Positions 6,801-14,074 of a stretch of 33,048 nucleotides of DNA are shown piece by piece. Location: the NCBI GenBank assembly GCA_005778355.1, contig SXON01000235.1, positions 1 to 33,048 on the forward strand. Reading direction: 5' to 3'. Position 1 is the first letter of the stretch. Every line of letters begins with the position of its first letter. This DNA is from Pseudomonadota bacterium. Lineage in GTDB: Bacteria; Myxococcota_A; UBA796; SXON01. The notes beneath the pieces were generated by a model that saw nothing but the letters and a program-made list of their open reading frames with translations, ran no database searches and was not told where the DNA came from. Made by a program: the position numbers and the translations under genes.

Positions 6801-7891
6801 CGGTTCACCCACCAAGGTTCGACAGGGTGCGCCCCCCACACGAAGGTGAGCTGCGCGAGCGCGGTCCCGGTGCCCGAGGACGGCGCGAAGCCGCCGCCCA
6901 CGCGCACGCGCAGGAACTCGCTGGTGTAGTAGGAAAGATAGAGGTTGTGCACGAGCTCATCGCCCACATCTTCCCGGAATCCCACGTAGATCATCCGGGC
7001 GGGCTGCACTTGGATGGCGCCGTAGCCAGCAAGGGCGCCCGCAGCGTCGCGGAAGGCCTCGCCCACCAGCACCACGCTCTGCCGGGTGCTGCCTCGCCAC
7101 TTGAACGTGAGGTCGACGCCCGCGAGCGGATCGTCACCCGTGGCCGGGTCGCCGTAGGCGCTGCCGCCGAGCGCGATGTCGACGCTGCCCGCCCCGACGA
7201 AGAGCTCGGCGCGACCGAGCGCGGCGATGTTGGCGCGAAGATTATCCTCGTCGAAGGCCTCTCCAGAGAAGGCACCCGCCGTCAACGTGAGCGCGGCCGG
7301 CCCGAGCGGCAACAGCCAACCCACGCTGGCGCCGGTGTCGTTGAGGCCCTCCTCGCCGAGGATCTCGATGGAAGGCGGCACGTCGATCCACGGCAGGTCG
7401 TGGGGGTGAGTGCGGTTGACCGTGCCGAAGGGCAGCTTGAACTTGCCCGCGCGCAGCGACAGGCGCGCGGGCAGCGCCACGAGGTCGATGTAGGCCTCCT
7501 CGGGACCCACCTCGAAGCCCTCTCCGGGGCCGCCCGCGAGGTCGGGCGCCTCCTGCTCGAACGCGATGACGGCGCCGGCCTTGGCGAAGGGGTCGACGTC
7601 GGCGCGCAGCTCGATCTCGGCGCTTCGCAGGTACATCGTGGATCCGGGGGCCAGCCCGTCGGGACCGAGGCCCACCTGGCCCACGACGTCGCCAAAGGCG
7701 GTGATGCCGGGGTTCAGCAGGTTGGCGCCACCGCGCGGCGGCGGCGGAGGCGGCGCGGGCTGGCCGGCCTCGGCCTCGGCCTCGCGCAGCAGCTGGTCGA
7801 TTTCCTCTTGCGATGGGGGCGGCGGCGGTGGGGGCGGCAGAGGCGCGTCTTGCGCCAGGGCCCTCGCCGCCAGGAAGGCGGTGAAAGACAT
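6797..7891 (-). CDS. Outer-membrane porin-like protein of the metal-uptake operon
   Basis: 364 residues from the ATG at 7891. A short leader ends ARALAQ-DAP, a classical signal-peptidase site. Next comes a stretch of eight prolines and an acidic helix (SQEEIDQLLREAEAEAG), then a second proline run. This looks like a periplasmic coiled segment before a beta-barrel. From about residue 60 onward, alternating polar/hydrophobic strands dominate (YLRSAEIELRADVDPF, RLSLRAGKFKLPFG, MIYVGFREDVG, FLRVRVGGGFAP), and the C-terminus ends in barrel-like strands. The KFKLPFG motif is typical of phosphate-selective-porin (OprO/P)-type barrels. Stop and start overlap with the ZnuA-like gene. I infer an outer-membrane channel feeding metal to the periplasmic binding protein. 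Exact family uncertain. Confidence 0.8.
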   Translation of the reverse strand: MSFTAFLAARALAQDAPLPPPPPPPPSQEEIDQLLREAEAEAGQPAPPPPPPRGGANLLNPGITAFGDVVGQVGLGPDGLAPGSTMYLRSAEIELRADVDPFAKAGAVIAFEQEAPDLAGGPGEGFEVGPEEAYIDLVALPARLSLRAGKFKLPFGTVNRTHPHDLPWIDVPPSIEILGEEGLNDTGASVGWLLPLGPAALTLTAGAFSGEAFDEDNLRANIAALGRAELFVGAGSVDIALGGSAYGDPATGDDPLAGVDLTFKWRGSTRQSVVLVGEAFRDAAGALAGYGAIQVQPARMIYVGFREDVGDELVHNLYLSYYTSEFLRVRVGGGFAPSSGTGTALAQLTFVWGAHPVEPWWVNR

Positions 7892-7961
7892 GGAAAAAAC
7901 CGGGTGTAGATGGACAAGGGGCAACACGACAGGAGAAGCCCCGTCGCGGACGGATGTCGAC

Positions 7962-8330
7962 CTACGAACGCGGCGGAGAGGTCTTCGGCGCGGTGACGAG
8001 CACCCCGAGCGACGGGTGCGCATCGTGCGCCACGCCCGGGAGATCGAGGGTGAGGAGCGGCGTCGATGTCGCGACGTGGGCGGCCGCCAGGAGCACCACC
8101 GGCGGGGCGCCGGCGGCGGCGCAGGGGTCGTGGGCACCACCGGGGTCGCGGTCGATCGCGGTGTCGTGCGCATGGTCCACGACCTCGGGCGCGTCGAGCA
8201 CCTCCCCGTGCTCCATGCAGATCACGTGGCGCACCAGCACCGGGTGCACGAGATCGCCGAGCAACGACACGCACCACGCCAGCGCGGCGAGCGCCATGGC
8301 GAGGCGGAGTCGAGTGCGGGCCCAGGTCAC
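7962..8330 (-). CDS. Small exported His/Asp-rich protein, first gene of the metal-uptake operon
   Basis: 122 residues from a GTG at 8330, or about 111 from the ATG at 8297. The N-terminus (RTRLRLAMALAALAWCVSLLG) is a signal peptide or membrane anchor. Then follow HPVLVRHVICMEHGEVLD, EVVDHAHDTAIDRD and GAHDP, rich in His, Asp, Glu and Cys. A second hydrophobic stretch, PPVVLLAAAHVATSTPLL, comes next, and a tail with more His. I recognise no named family. The clustered H/D/C residues and the position ahead of the porin and ZnuA/ZnuB genes (70 bases upstream, same strand) suggest a periplasmic or membrane metal-binding accessory protein. A TAGCGT element lies 8 bases before the GTG. Role is an inference. 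Confidence 0.65.
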   Translation of the reverse strand: MTWARTRLRLAMALAALAWCVSLLGDLVHPVLVRHVICMEHGEVLDAPEVVDHAHDTAIDRDPGGAHDPCAAAGAPPVVLLAAAHVATSTPLLTLDLPGVAHDAHPSLGVLVTAPKTSPPRS

Positions 8331-8338
8331 CGGGGATC

Positions 8339-8344
8339 ACGCTA
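8339..8344 (-). promoter_or_regulatory. -10 element of the metal-uptake operon
   Basis: TAGCGT on the minus strand is 8 bases before the GTG at 8330, in the 66-base gap shared with the divergent START-domain gene. I looked for a Zur-type palindrome here and saw none. Confidence 0.35.
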
Positions 8345-8384
8345 GCCGGCATCGTCGGCCAGCGCCACCCGGCAGGCGGCGGGC

Positions 8385-8390
8385 TACCAT
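8385..8390 (+). promoter_or_regulatory. -10 element of the START-domain gene
   Basis: TACCAT lies 6 bases before the ATG at 8397 and has no Shine-Dalgarno after it. It is the same hexamer as the toxin-antitoxin -10, fitting a leaderless transcript. Confidence 0.4.
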
Positions 8391-8396
8391 CTCGCG

Positions 8397-9041
8397 ATGC
8401 TGCTCCTGGCCCTCGCCCTTGCCTCTCCCAGCTCGCTGCGCGCGGGCCTCGAGTCCCCATCGGGCTGGACCGAGGTGGATCGCAAGACGGTGGAGGGCGT
8501 GGGCGAGGTGCTGGTGCGTCACAAACAGATCGAGGGCGAGGACTGCCTCGAGGGCAGCACCGTGGCCGCGCTCGACCCCGACGCGCTCCTCACCGCCGCC
8601 ACCGACGTGGAGGGACAGCCGAAGTGGTCGAGCTGGAAGGTGGCCGCCGCCAAGAAACTCACCGTGGGCAACGCGAGCTTCGACTACTACCAGCTCCTCG
8701 ACAATCCCGGCCCCGTGGCCGATCGCTACTGGTTCGTGCACGCCACCACCGGAAAGAACGGCAACGACCGATTCTTCAAGTGGGACCAGGTCGACGCCGC
8801 GAGCGCCTACCCGGCCGAGCTGGAGGCGCTCGTGGCCAAGTTTCCCGGCGCCGTGGCGACCCGCACCAACGTGGGCGACTGGACCTTCTCCCCGGGCGCC
8901 AGCGGGACGACCATCCGCTACCGCATCTGCACCGACGCGGGCGGCAACTTGCCGCGTTGGGTGGGCGAGATCGCCGCGCGCTCCACGCTGCCCACCAACG
9001 TGGCCGACATCGTGCGCGAGGTGAAGCGGCGCGGTGGCTAG
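8397..9041 (+). CDS. Exported START-domain (lipid-binding) protein
   Basis: 214 residues from the ATG at 8397. Residues 1-16 (MLLLALALASPSSLRAG) look like a signal peptide, although the usual basic n-region is absent. The rest resembles bacterial START/SRPBCC proteins: a helix (SGWTEVDRKTVEGVGEVLVRHK, written in two parts across residues 22-43), then strands with WSSWKVAAAKKL, DYYQLLDNPGPVADRYWFVHA and a charged strand pair. A predicted long C-terminal helix (RWVGEIAARSTLPTNVADIV) closes the START cavity. Such domains bind a hydrophobic ligand, so a periplasmic lipid carrier is a reasonable guess. The gene is divergent from the metal-uptake operon, and its TAG overlaps that of the convergent membrane-protein gene in a shared CTAG (9038-9041). 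Confidence 0.72.
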   Translation: MLLLALALASPSSLRAGLESPSGWTEVDRKTVEGVGEVLVRHKQIEGEDCLEGSTVAALDPDALLTAATDVEGQPKWSSWKVAAAKKLTVGNASFDYYQLLDNPGPVADRYWFVHATTGKNGNDRFFKWDQVDAASAYPAELEALVAKFPGAVATRTNVGDWTFSPGASGTTIRYRICTDAGGNLPRWVGEIAARSTLPTNVADIVREVKRRGG

Positions 9042-10723
9042 CGGCCGGGGGCTTGGAGGGCGAACACGGACACCGAGCCGAAGCGCACGGGCTCGCCGAG
9101 GGCCGCAGTGAGCGTGCGTTCCTCGAAGGTCGTGTCCGCGAGATCACCGTGAACCACGACCCAGCGTACGCCGACCCCCGCGAGGGAAACGCCCGTCACC
9201 TCGTTCGCACGTGACTCGTCGCGCCGAAGGAGGATGCCGGCCGCGTGGTTGCCGAGGCGACAACCCTGTACCTTCACGTCGGGCGCATAGGGGATCGGCT
9301 GCCCGTGGACGCTCTGGAGGTACAGGTACTGGCTCGCCGCCATTCCGCTCCCCGCGATGTCGGCCGGGAGGTCGAAGACAATCCCCGCTCGCGACGGGTC
9401 GTACAGCACGGCGTCGCGGATGTACGCGGCCGCCGTCGTGTCGGGCGGCGAGGCGGTGGCCAGCGGCCAGGGGGCCGGCGAGACGAGGAGGAACTCTGCG
9501 GCCAGGAACGCCGCCGCCACCGTCGACCGCAGGATCGCGACCCGGCCGATGGCTGCCCCGGCCCGTCCCAGCCCCACGGCGGCAAGCCCGTAGAGCAGGG
9601 CGAGACCGGGCAGCGCCAGCCGCTGCGGGTGCCCGAGCGCCGCAGTCGGGAGCACCTCGAAAAAGAGGCGATACGGAAGGGCAATGAGCTGGTCGCCCGA
9701 ACGCACCCAGTCGCCGCCATAGAAAAGGAAGGGCCCCAGGCTCACGACACCGAGGGCGACCACTAGCCCGAGCAAGAACCAGCGCCGCGAGTACGCCGCC
9801 AGCAGCAGCGCCACCACCCCGGCGTAGGAGGAATGCCGGAAGAACTCGCCGGTGCGCGAGTGGTCGACGGACTGGAAGTCGCCCGGCCAGAAGAACACGC
9901 GCGGGTCGACCGCGTTGTGACGGACGATGCTCATGAACCCTGGGTGCTCCAGCGGCACGTCGGGGCGCTCGATCAACGCGGTGGCAATGTCGGCAAGGCT
10001 GGCCCGCGCGGCGAGGAACGCGGGGGTCGCCACCAGCGCCGCCACCAGGAGGGCCACGCCCGCACCCCGCACGACTCGCCGGGGGTCGCGCCAGCCAGCG
10101 GCCACGACCACCGGCGCGCCAAGGAGCGCGAGCCCAAGCGCGTAGTACACGGTCCCGGCGGCCGTGATGCCCGCGAAGAGGCCGAGAAGAGCCCAGGTGC
10201 GCCCATTGCTGCCCGGCGACACCGCGCGGAACAGCGAGGCCAGCGCGAGCACGCACCAGCCCGCCCCCACCGCCTCGGAGATCCCGTTGTGAATCTCGCT
10301 CAGCAAGAAGGGGCTGAGCGCCATCGCCACCGCCGCGAGCCAAGAGCTGGCCGGGGTCGCGCCGAGGGCCAGCGCCAGCGCACGCCCCGCCGTCGAAGCG
10401 AGCGCGACGTAGCCCAGCATGAGCAGGTTCCAGGCCAGGGCGATCCCGCCGATCGCCACCACCGGCATGGTCAAGAACGCCCCGAGGGGATCGATGTACC
10501 AGAGGTAGCCCCCGCGCGGCGCTCCGAGCAGCGTGGTGAAGTAGGGCAAGTTTCCCCCACGGAAACTCGCGAGGAACCACCAGGCCCCCCAGGCGTGATT
10601 CCACACGTCGACGAATGGGTGTCCGACGAGCCGCGAGGCGGGGGTGAGCACCATCGGCCAGGTGGCCACCGTCGCGATTGCGAGGTGACCCAGAGCGGCG
10701 AGCAAGCGGCGCGGGGAGGGCAA
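9038..10723 (-). CDS. Large polytopic membrane protein, glycosyltransferase-like (GT-C type)
   Basis: About 561 residues if started at the TTG at 10723. A longer frame to a GTG at 10786 would overlap the divergent SGNH gene and adds a segment without signal character. About eleven to twelve hydrophobic segments span residues 1-420, and a soluble C-terminal region of about 140 residues follows. A D-V-W-N-H-A-W-G-A-W-W motif after the first membrane segment recalls the first periplasmic loop of GT-C glycosyltransferases, where an acidic residue is catalytic; PYFTTLLGAPRGGYLWYID continues that loop. By family these enzymes transfer sugars from polyprenyl-phosphate donors, but I cannot show this here. 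The neighbouring SGNH hydrolase is divergent. Together they could modify a surface polysaccharide. Function tentative. Confidence 0.7.
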   Translation of the reverse strand: MPSPRRLLAALGHLAIATVATWPMVLTPASRLVGHPFVDVWNHAWGAWWFLASFRGGNLPYFTTLLGAPRGGYLWYIDPLGAFLTMPVVAIGGIALAWNLLMLGYVALASTAGRALALALGATPASSWLAAVAMALSPFLLSEIHNGISEAVGAGWCVLALASLFRAVSPGSNGRTWALLGLFAGITAAGTVYYALGLALLGAPVVVAAGWRDPRRVVRGAGVALLVAALVATPAFLAARASLADIATALIERPDVPLEHPGFMSIVRHNAVDPRVFFWPGDFQSVDHSRTGEFFRHSSYAGVVALLLAAYSRRWFLLGLVVALGVVSLGPFLFYGGDWVRSGDQLIALPYRLFFEVLPTAALGHPQRLALPGLALLYGLAAVGLGRAGAAIGRVAILRSTVAAAFLAAEFLLVSPAPWPLATASPPDTTAAAYIRDAVLYDPSRAGIVFDLPADIAGSGMAASQYLYLQSVHGQPIPYAPDVKVQGCRLGNHAAGILLRRDESRANEVTGVSLAGVGVRWVVVHGDLADTTFEERTLTAALGEPVRFGSVSVFALQAPGR

Positions 10724-10770
10724 GCTGACCCTACCTAGCGCCGCCGGGCGATGCGCGTCGAGCGGGCTAC

Positions 10771-11760
10771 ATGGCGCCGATGCCACGCTGGATTCGTGTC
10801 GTGCAGGCCCTCACCGTCCTGGTGCTCCTTGGCGCGAGCTACGGCGGCTGGCGGCTCTACCGGGTGCGCACCGCCGACGCCGACCTCGCCTCCGATCCAA
10901 TCATGAAAACCGGCCCGCGCGGCCCGTCCAACGAGCTCTTGCCCAATCTCGTCGAGGCGCGGGTGGTGGTGCCCGAACGGCCCCACGACCCTCGAGAGTT
11001 CGGCGACCCGGAGCGGCGAAAGAAGATCAAGCGCTACCGGAGTTTCCACCTCAGCACCGACAGCCACGGTTTCCGCAGCACCACCGAGGTGAGCGCGAAG
11101 AAGACCGGCTTCCGGATCGTGCTGGTGGGCGACTCAGTGTCGATGGGCTGGGGCAGCGAGGAGGAAGACAGCCTCCCCACGCGCTTGGCCGAGTACACCG
11201 GCGTGGAGGTGGTGTCGGCGGGCCGACCCGGCCTCCAACCGAGCCAGATCGCCGCTCGATGCCGCGAGGTGTCCGCGCAGATCGACGCCGACCTCTACGT
11301 CATCGCGCGCCGCTACGAGGCGAACGCCGCCGACCCGTGGTTGCCCTTCAAACAGTGCCTTGATGCCGTGACCCCGGCCAGGGGCGCGATCATCGCCCAC
11401 CCGCTCTCGACCTTCGACGTGCGTGGCCGGGGCGAAGACCGGGGCTTGCCCGCGGGGGCGCCCGCGCCTGCTCTGGACCTCACCGCCACCTTCCGGGCCG
11501 CCCTCCCGCTCCCGGGGATCGTGCTCGAGCTGCAGGGGCGCACGCAGCGCGTGGTCGAGTTGCCCTCGAAGAAGGTGCTCCTCGAGCTGCCCGATGCTCC
11601 GCAGACGGCGCTCGACCCCCGCGTCGTTGCCCTGTTCGAGAGCGGCGACGACATCGATGAGCCCCTCTTCTACGACGGCGGCCATCCCGACGCCGAGGGG
11701 AACAAGCTGTACGCACGCACCGTGACGGATTTCCTCAGGGCGAACGGCTTATTGCCCTAG
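10771..11760 (+). CDS. Membrane-anchored SGNH/GDSL-type hydrolase
   Basis: 329 residues from the ATG at 10771; the ATG at 10780 (MPRWIRVVQ) is equally possible. Residues 5-25 form one membrane anchor. DSHGFRSTTE (97-106) is the conserved lead-in of this SGNH group. The nucleophile motif is GDS at 120-122 (VLVGDSVSMGWG), and the catalytic Asp-His pair is D302-H305 (YDGGHPDAEG), so the S and H blocks are present. The Gly and Asn blocks are less clear (SAGRPGLQPSQ could be block II). Members of this group act as esterases or O-acyl transferases on cell-surface glycans or lipids. It faces away from the GT-C-like membrane protein gene across a short gap. Substrate unknown. Confidence 0.82.
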   Translation: MAPMPRWIRVVQALTVLVLLGASYGGWRLYRVRTADADLASDPIMKTGPRGPSNELLPNLVEARVVVPERPHDPREFGDPERRKKIKRYRSFHLSTDSHGFRSTTEVSAKKTGFRIVLVGDSVSMGWGSEEEDSLPTRLAEYTGVEVVSAGRPGLQPSQIAARCREVSAQIDADLYVIARRYEANAADPWLPFKQCLDAVTPARGAIIAHPLSTFDVRGRGEDRGLPAGAPAPALDLTATFRAALPLPGIVLELQGRTQRVVELPSKKVLLELPDAPQTALDPRVVALFESGDDIDEPLFYDGGHPDAEGNKLYARTVTDFLRANGLLP

Positions 11761-11824
11761 CGGTCGCGACACCAACATCGGGTGTTTGCCCGTTGGCTGG
11801 CAGCCAGGTGTCCCACGCCGCACC

Positions 11825-12550
11825 ATGGACGACAACACCCTCGCGCTCGCGCTTCACGACGACGCCCCCTCCTCCATCGGGCGAGCTTTCGACGAGCTGG
11901 CGATGCGGGCCTGGCCGCACGTTGCCCGCGCGCTCGGCTACACCGTGCGGGTTGGCCCCGACTGCGCCGACGACGGCCGAGAGGTCCTGCGCGCCGTCTG
12001 GGGCGCGGTCGGCGCGACGCCACCCGCTGAGCTCGCTTGGGTGGGCGAGCGCTACGATCGCGCGACCACCTGGATCGTGGCTTACCGGGGAGCCGAACCG
12101 GTGGGCGTTTTCGGGCTCCTCGACATGCGCGTGGCCTCGGTCTCGCTCGACTACGACCGGCGCACGGTGCCCGCCGGCCTCGATCTGGCCTGCACGCGCG
12201 AGCTCGCCCGCCTGGCGATCGTCCCGAGTCATCGCCGCGGTCGCGGAGTGGTGATGGTGGCCCTGCTCCGCGAGATGCTCCACTGGTCGAAGCAAAATCA
12301 CATCAAGACGCTCTTCGCGGGCTCCACCCCTCGCCTCTTCCGGGTGTACGCGCGCTACAACGCAACAGCGCGCCTCGTCGACACGCTGCCCGCGCCGCCG
12401 GAGAGCGAGGCGCTGTCGCGCTACTTCGCGCCGTTGCGAGCGCGAGGCGGCCCAGGCGTGCACTTCACCTTCGAGGTGGACGGCGCACGCCCCTGGGATG
12501 TCTTCACCCGCTTCTTGGCGGGAAAGCTCTACCGCCGGCGCTCTGGATGA
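11825..12550 (+). CDS. GNAT-fold N-acyltransferase, first gene of the fatty-acyl biosynthesis cluster
   Basis: 241 residues from the ATG at 11825. The frame is open upstream to a TTG at 11786, but that extension is unremarkable. The core ELARLAIVPSHRRGRG (126-141) is the GNAT strand-4/helix-3 region, with the (R/Q)xxGxG-like pyrophosphate loop HRRGRG. LFRVYARYNA (171-180) occupies the C-terminal helix position seen before the last strand. An R/E-rich context (TRELARL) resembles acyl-ACP-dependent GNAT relatives: FeeM-type N-acyl amino acid synthases, LuxI-type and OlsB-type enzymes. It opens a run of fatty-acid genes that includes an ACP, so its donor may be an acyl-ACP and its acceptor an amine. 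The TGA overlaps the P450 ATG (ATGA). The subfamily is an inference; a plain acetyltransferase is possible. Confidence 0.72.
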   Translation: MDDNTLALALHDDAPSSIGRAFDELAMRAWPHVARALGYTVRVGPDCADDGREVLRAVWGAVGATPPAELAWVGERYDRATTWIVAYRGAEPVGVFGLLDMRVASVSLDYDRRTVPAGLDLACTRELARLAIVPSHRRGRGVVMVALLREMLHWSKQNHIKTLFAGSTPRLFRVYARYNATARLVDTLPAPPESEALSRYFAPLRARGGPGVHFTFEVDGARPWDVFTRFLAGKLYRRRSG

Positions 12551-14004
12551 TCACCCCTGTCTCGGGGCTCCCCGCGAGGCGCTCCCCCCATCCCCTCTTC
12601 GCCTACACCCAGCTCTTCCGCCTGAGTCGCGACGTCGTCGGCACTCTGGACGAGCTGTTCAGCGCGCTGGGCCCGCTCTGCACGCTCGTCCCCGGCGACC
12701 TCCGCCAGCAGGCCCCCCTCGCCCGCTGGGTCTTCGCCTACGGGCCCGAGCACGCCCGTACCTTCCTCGCGGGACACCAGCTGTGGCACAAACCACCGCT
12801 GACGAAGCACCTCTACCCGACCGGGGACAAGCTCGGCCCGCGCAAAGAAGCCTTACGACGGTGGGGCACCGGCCTCTTCGGCGTGAACGAGGACGCGCAC
12901 CGGGAACACCGGCGCCTGCTCAACCCCGTGTTCAGCAAACGCCGCACCGACGCGCTCGCCAGCCAGATGGGGCGCATCGTGGACGAGGAGCTGGATCGCT
13001 GGCTGCCCGGCGGACAGATCGACCTCCGGCACGAGATGATGGCGCTCACCCTGCGCATCGCGGCCGCGTGCCTGCTCGGCGACGACGTGGGCAAGGGCGG
13101 GGGCCGCGGTATCGGCGCCGAGCTGCAGGGCTCGATCCGGGCGCTCCTCAGCCCGGCGGTCGCCCTCCTCCCCTACGACCTCCCGGGGCTGCCCTATCGG
13201 CGCTTTCTCGATGGCGTCGTGCGGACCGACGAGGCGCTACGGGCGATGATCGCCAAGAAACGTGCCTCGACGGGCGGTGACGACGTGCTCTCCGCGCTTG
13301 TCGAGGCCCGCGACGTGGAGGGCGCAGTCCTGACCGAGGACGAGTTGATCGGTCACGCGGGCGTGATCTTCATCGCCGGCCACGAGACCACTTCGAACGC
13401 GCTCATGTGGACAATGCTGCTCTTGTCGCAGCACCCCGAGGTGGCGGCCGACCTCGTCGACGAGATCCAGGCGGTGACCGGCGACAGGCCCCCGGGGCCC
13501 GAGGACTTTGCCCGCATGCCGCTCCTCGACGCGGTGATCCGGGAGAGCATGCGCCTGCTCCCTGCCGTCCCGGTGACGATCCGCCGGCTCGGCTACGACA
13601 CTGATCTCGAGGGCGCGCCGGTGCCACAGGGCACCCAGCTCCTGCTCAGCAACTACCACACCCATCGGATGCCCGAGGTGTACGCCGATCCGCGCCGTTT
13701 CATGCCGTCCCGCTGGGCCACGCTCCGGCCCGGCCCCAACGAGTACATCCCCTTCGGCACCGGCCCGCGCGTGTGCATCGGCGCCCAGTTCGCAATGACC
13801 GAGCTCAAGGTCGTGGTCTCGCGACTCCTCCGCCGTTTTCGCCTCGAGTTGCCTCCGACCGCGCGGGTCGATCGGTACCTCGCCGTGGCGCTCACCGTGC
13901 GCGATCCCCTCCCCATGCGCGTGCACGCCCAGGATCGCGAGTTCCACGCCAACGCTCGGGGTTTCACCGGCACGGTGCGCGCGATGGTGGACTGGCCGGC
14001 CTGA
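12547..14004 (+). CDS. Cytochrome P450
   Basis: 485 residues from the ATG at 12547, overlapping the GNAT gene by ATGA. All P450 landmarks are intact: helix C HREHRRLLNPVFS (118-130), the I-helix oxygen-binding AGHETTS (277-283), the K-helix ExxR (E333-R336, RESMR) and the heme loop FGTGPRVCIG with the proximal Cys at about 410. The length and PFGxGxRxCxG pattern are like the fatty-acid/terpene-oxidising bacterial CYP groups that resemble eukaryotic microsomal P450s (CYP110/CYP102-like), but with no N-terminal membrane anchor and no fused reductase. Redox partners are not encoded nearby. In this cluster it most likely hydroxylates or desaturates the acyl chain, free or ACP-bound. That assignment is an inference from neighbours. 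Confidence 0.93.
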   Translation: MITPVSGLPARRSPHPLFAYTQLFRLSRDVVGTLDELFSALGPLCTLVPGDLRQQAPLARWVFAYGPEHARTFLAGHQLWHKPPLTKHLYPTGDKLGPRKEALRRWGTGLFGVNEDAHREHRRLLNPVFSKRRTDALASQMGRIVDEELDRWLPGGQIDLRHEMMALTLRIAAACLLGDDVGKGGGRGIGAELQGSIRALLSPAVALLPYDLPGLPYRRFLDGVVRTDEALRAMIAKKRASTGGDDVLSALVEARDVEGAVLTEDELIGHAGVIFIAGHETTSNALMWTMLLLSQHPEVAADLVDEIQAVTGDRPPGPEDFARMPLLDAVIRESMRLLPAVPVTIRRLGYDTDLEGAPVPQGTQLLLSNYHTHRMPEVYADPRRFMPSRWATLRPGPNEYIPFGTGPRVCIGAQFAMTELKVVVSRLLRRFRLELPPTARVDRYLAVALTVRDPLPMRVHAQDREFHANARGFTGTVRAMVDWPA

Positions 14005-14066
14005 GGCCCCCGTCAATCGACCGGTGAGCGTTGCCTGACCCGTGGCCGCCGCGTGTCTGACTGCCC

Positions 14067-14070
14067 GGAG
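14067..14070 (+). promoter_or_regulatory. Ribosome binding site GGAG for fabD
   Basis: GGAG with a 4-base spacer before the ATG at 14075 decides this start over the upstream GTG at 14042. The 70-base gap behind the P450 gene shows no convincing promoter or terminator. Confidence 0.5.
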
Positions 14071-14074
14071 TCGC

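Noticed and set aside
8331..8396. Possible Zur operator between the zinc operon and the START-domain gene
   Set aside because: No AT-rich palindrome of Zur type is visible; only the two -10-like hexamers stand out.
7714..8460. 248-codon minus-strand frame across the start of the porin and the small His-rich gene
   Set aside because: It crosses two better-supported genes in another frame and is low-complexity R/P-rich.
11761..11824. Promoter for the fatty-acyl cluster
   Set aside because: TTGCCC (11786-11791) with TGTCCC 17 bases on is too weak to claim. The cluster promoter may be here, but I cannot show it.
11825..12550. Calling the GNAT gene a true LuxI autoinducer synthase
   Set aside because: Only the GNAT core and cluster context support acyl-ACP use. 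I cannot place the conserved LuxI residues, and no LuxR-type gene is nearby.
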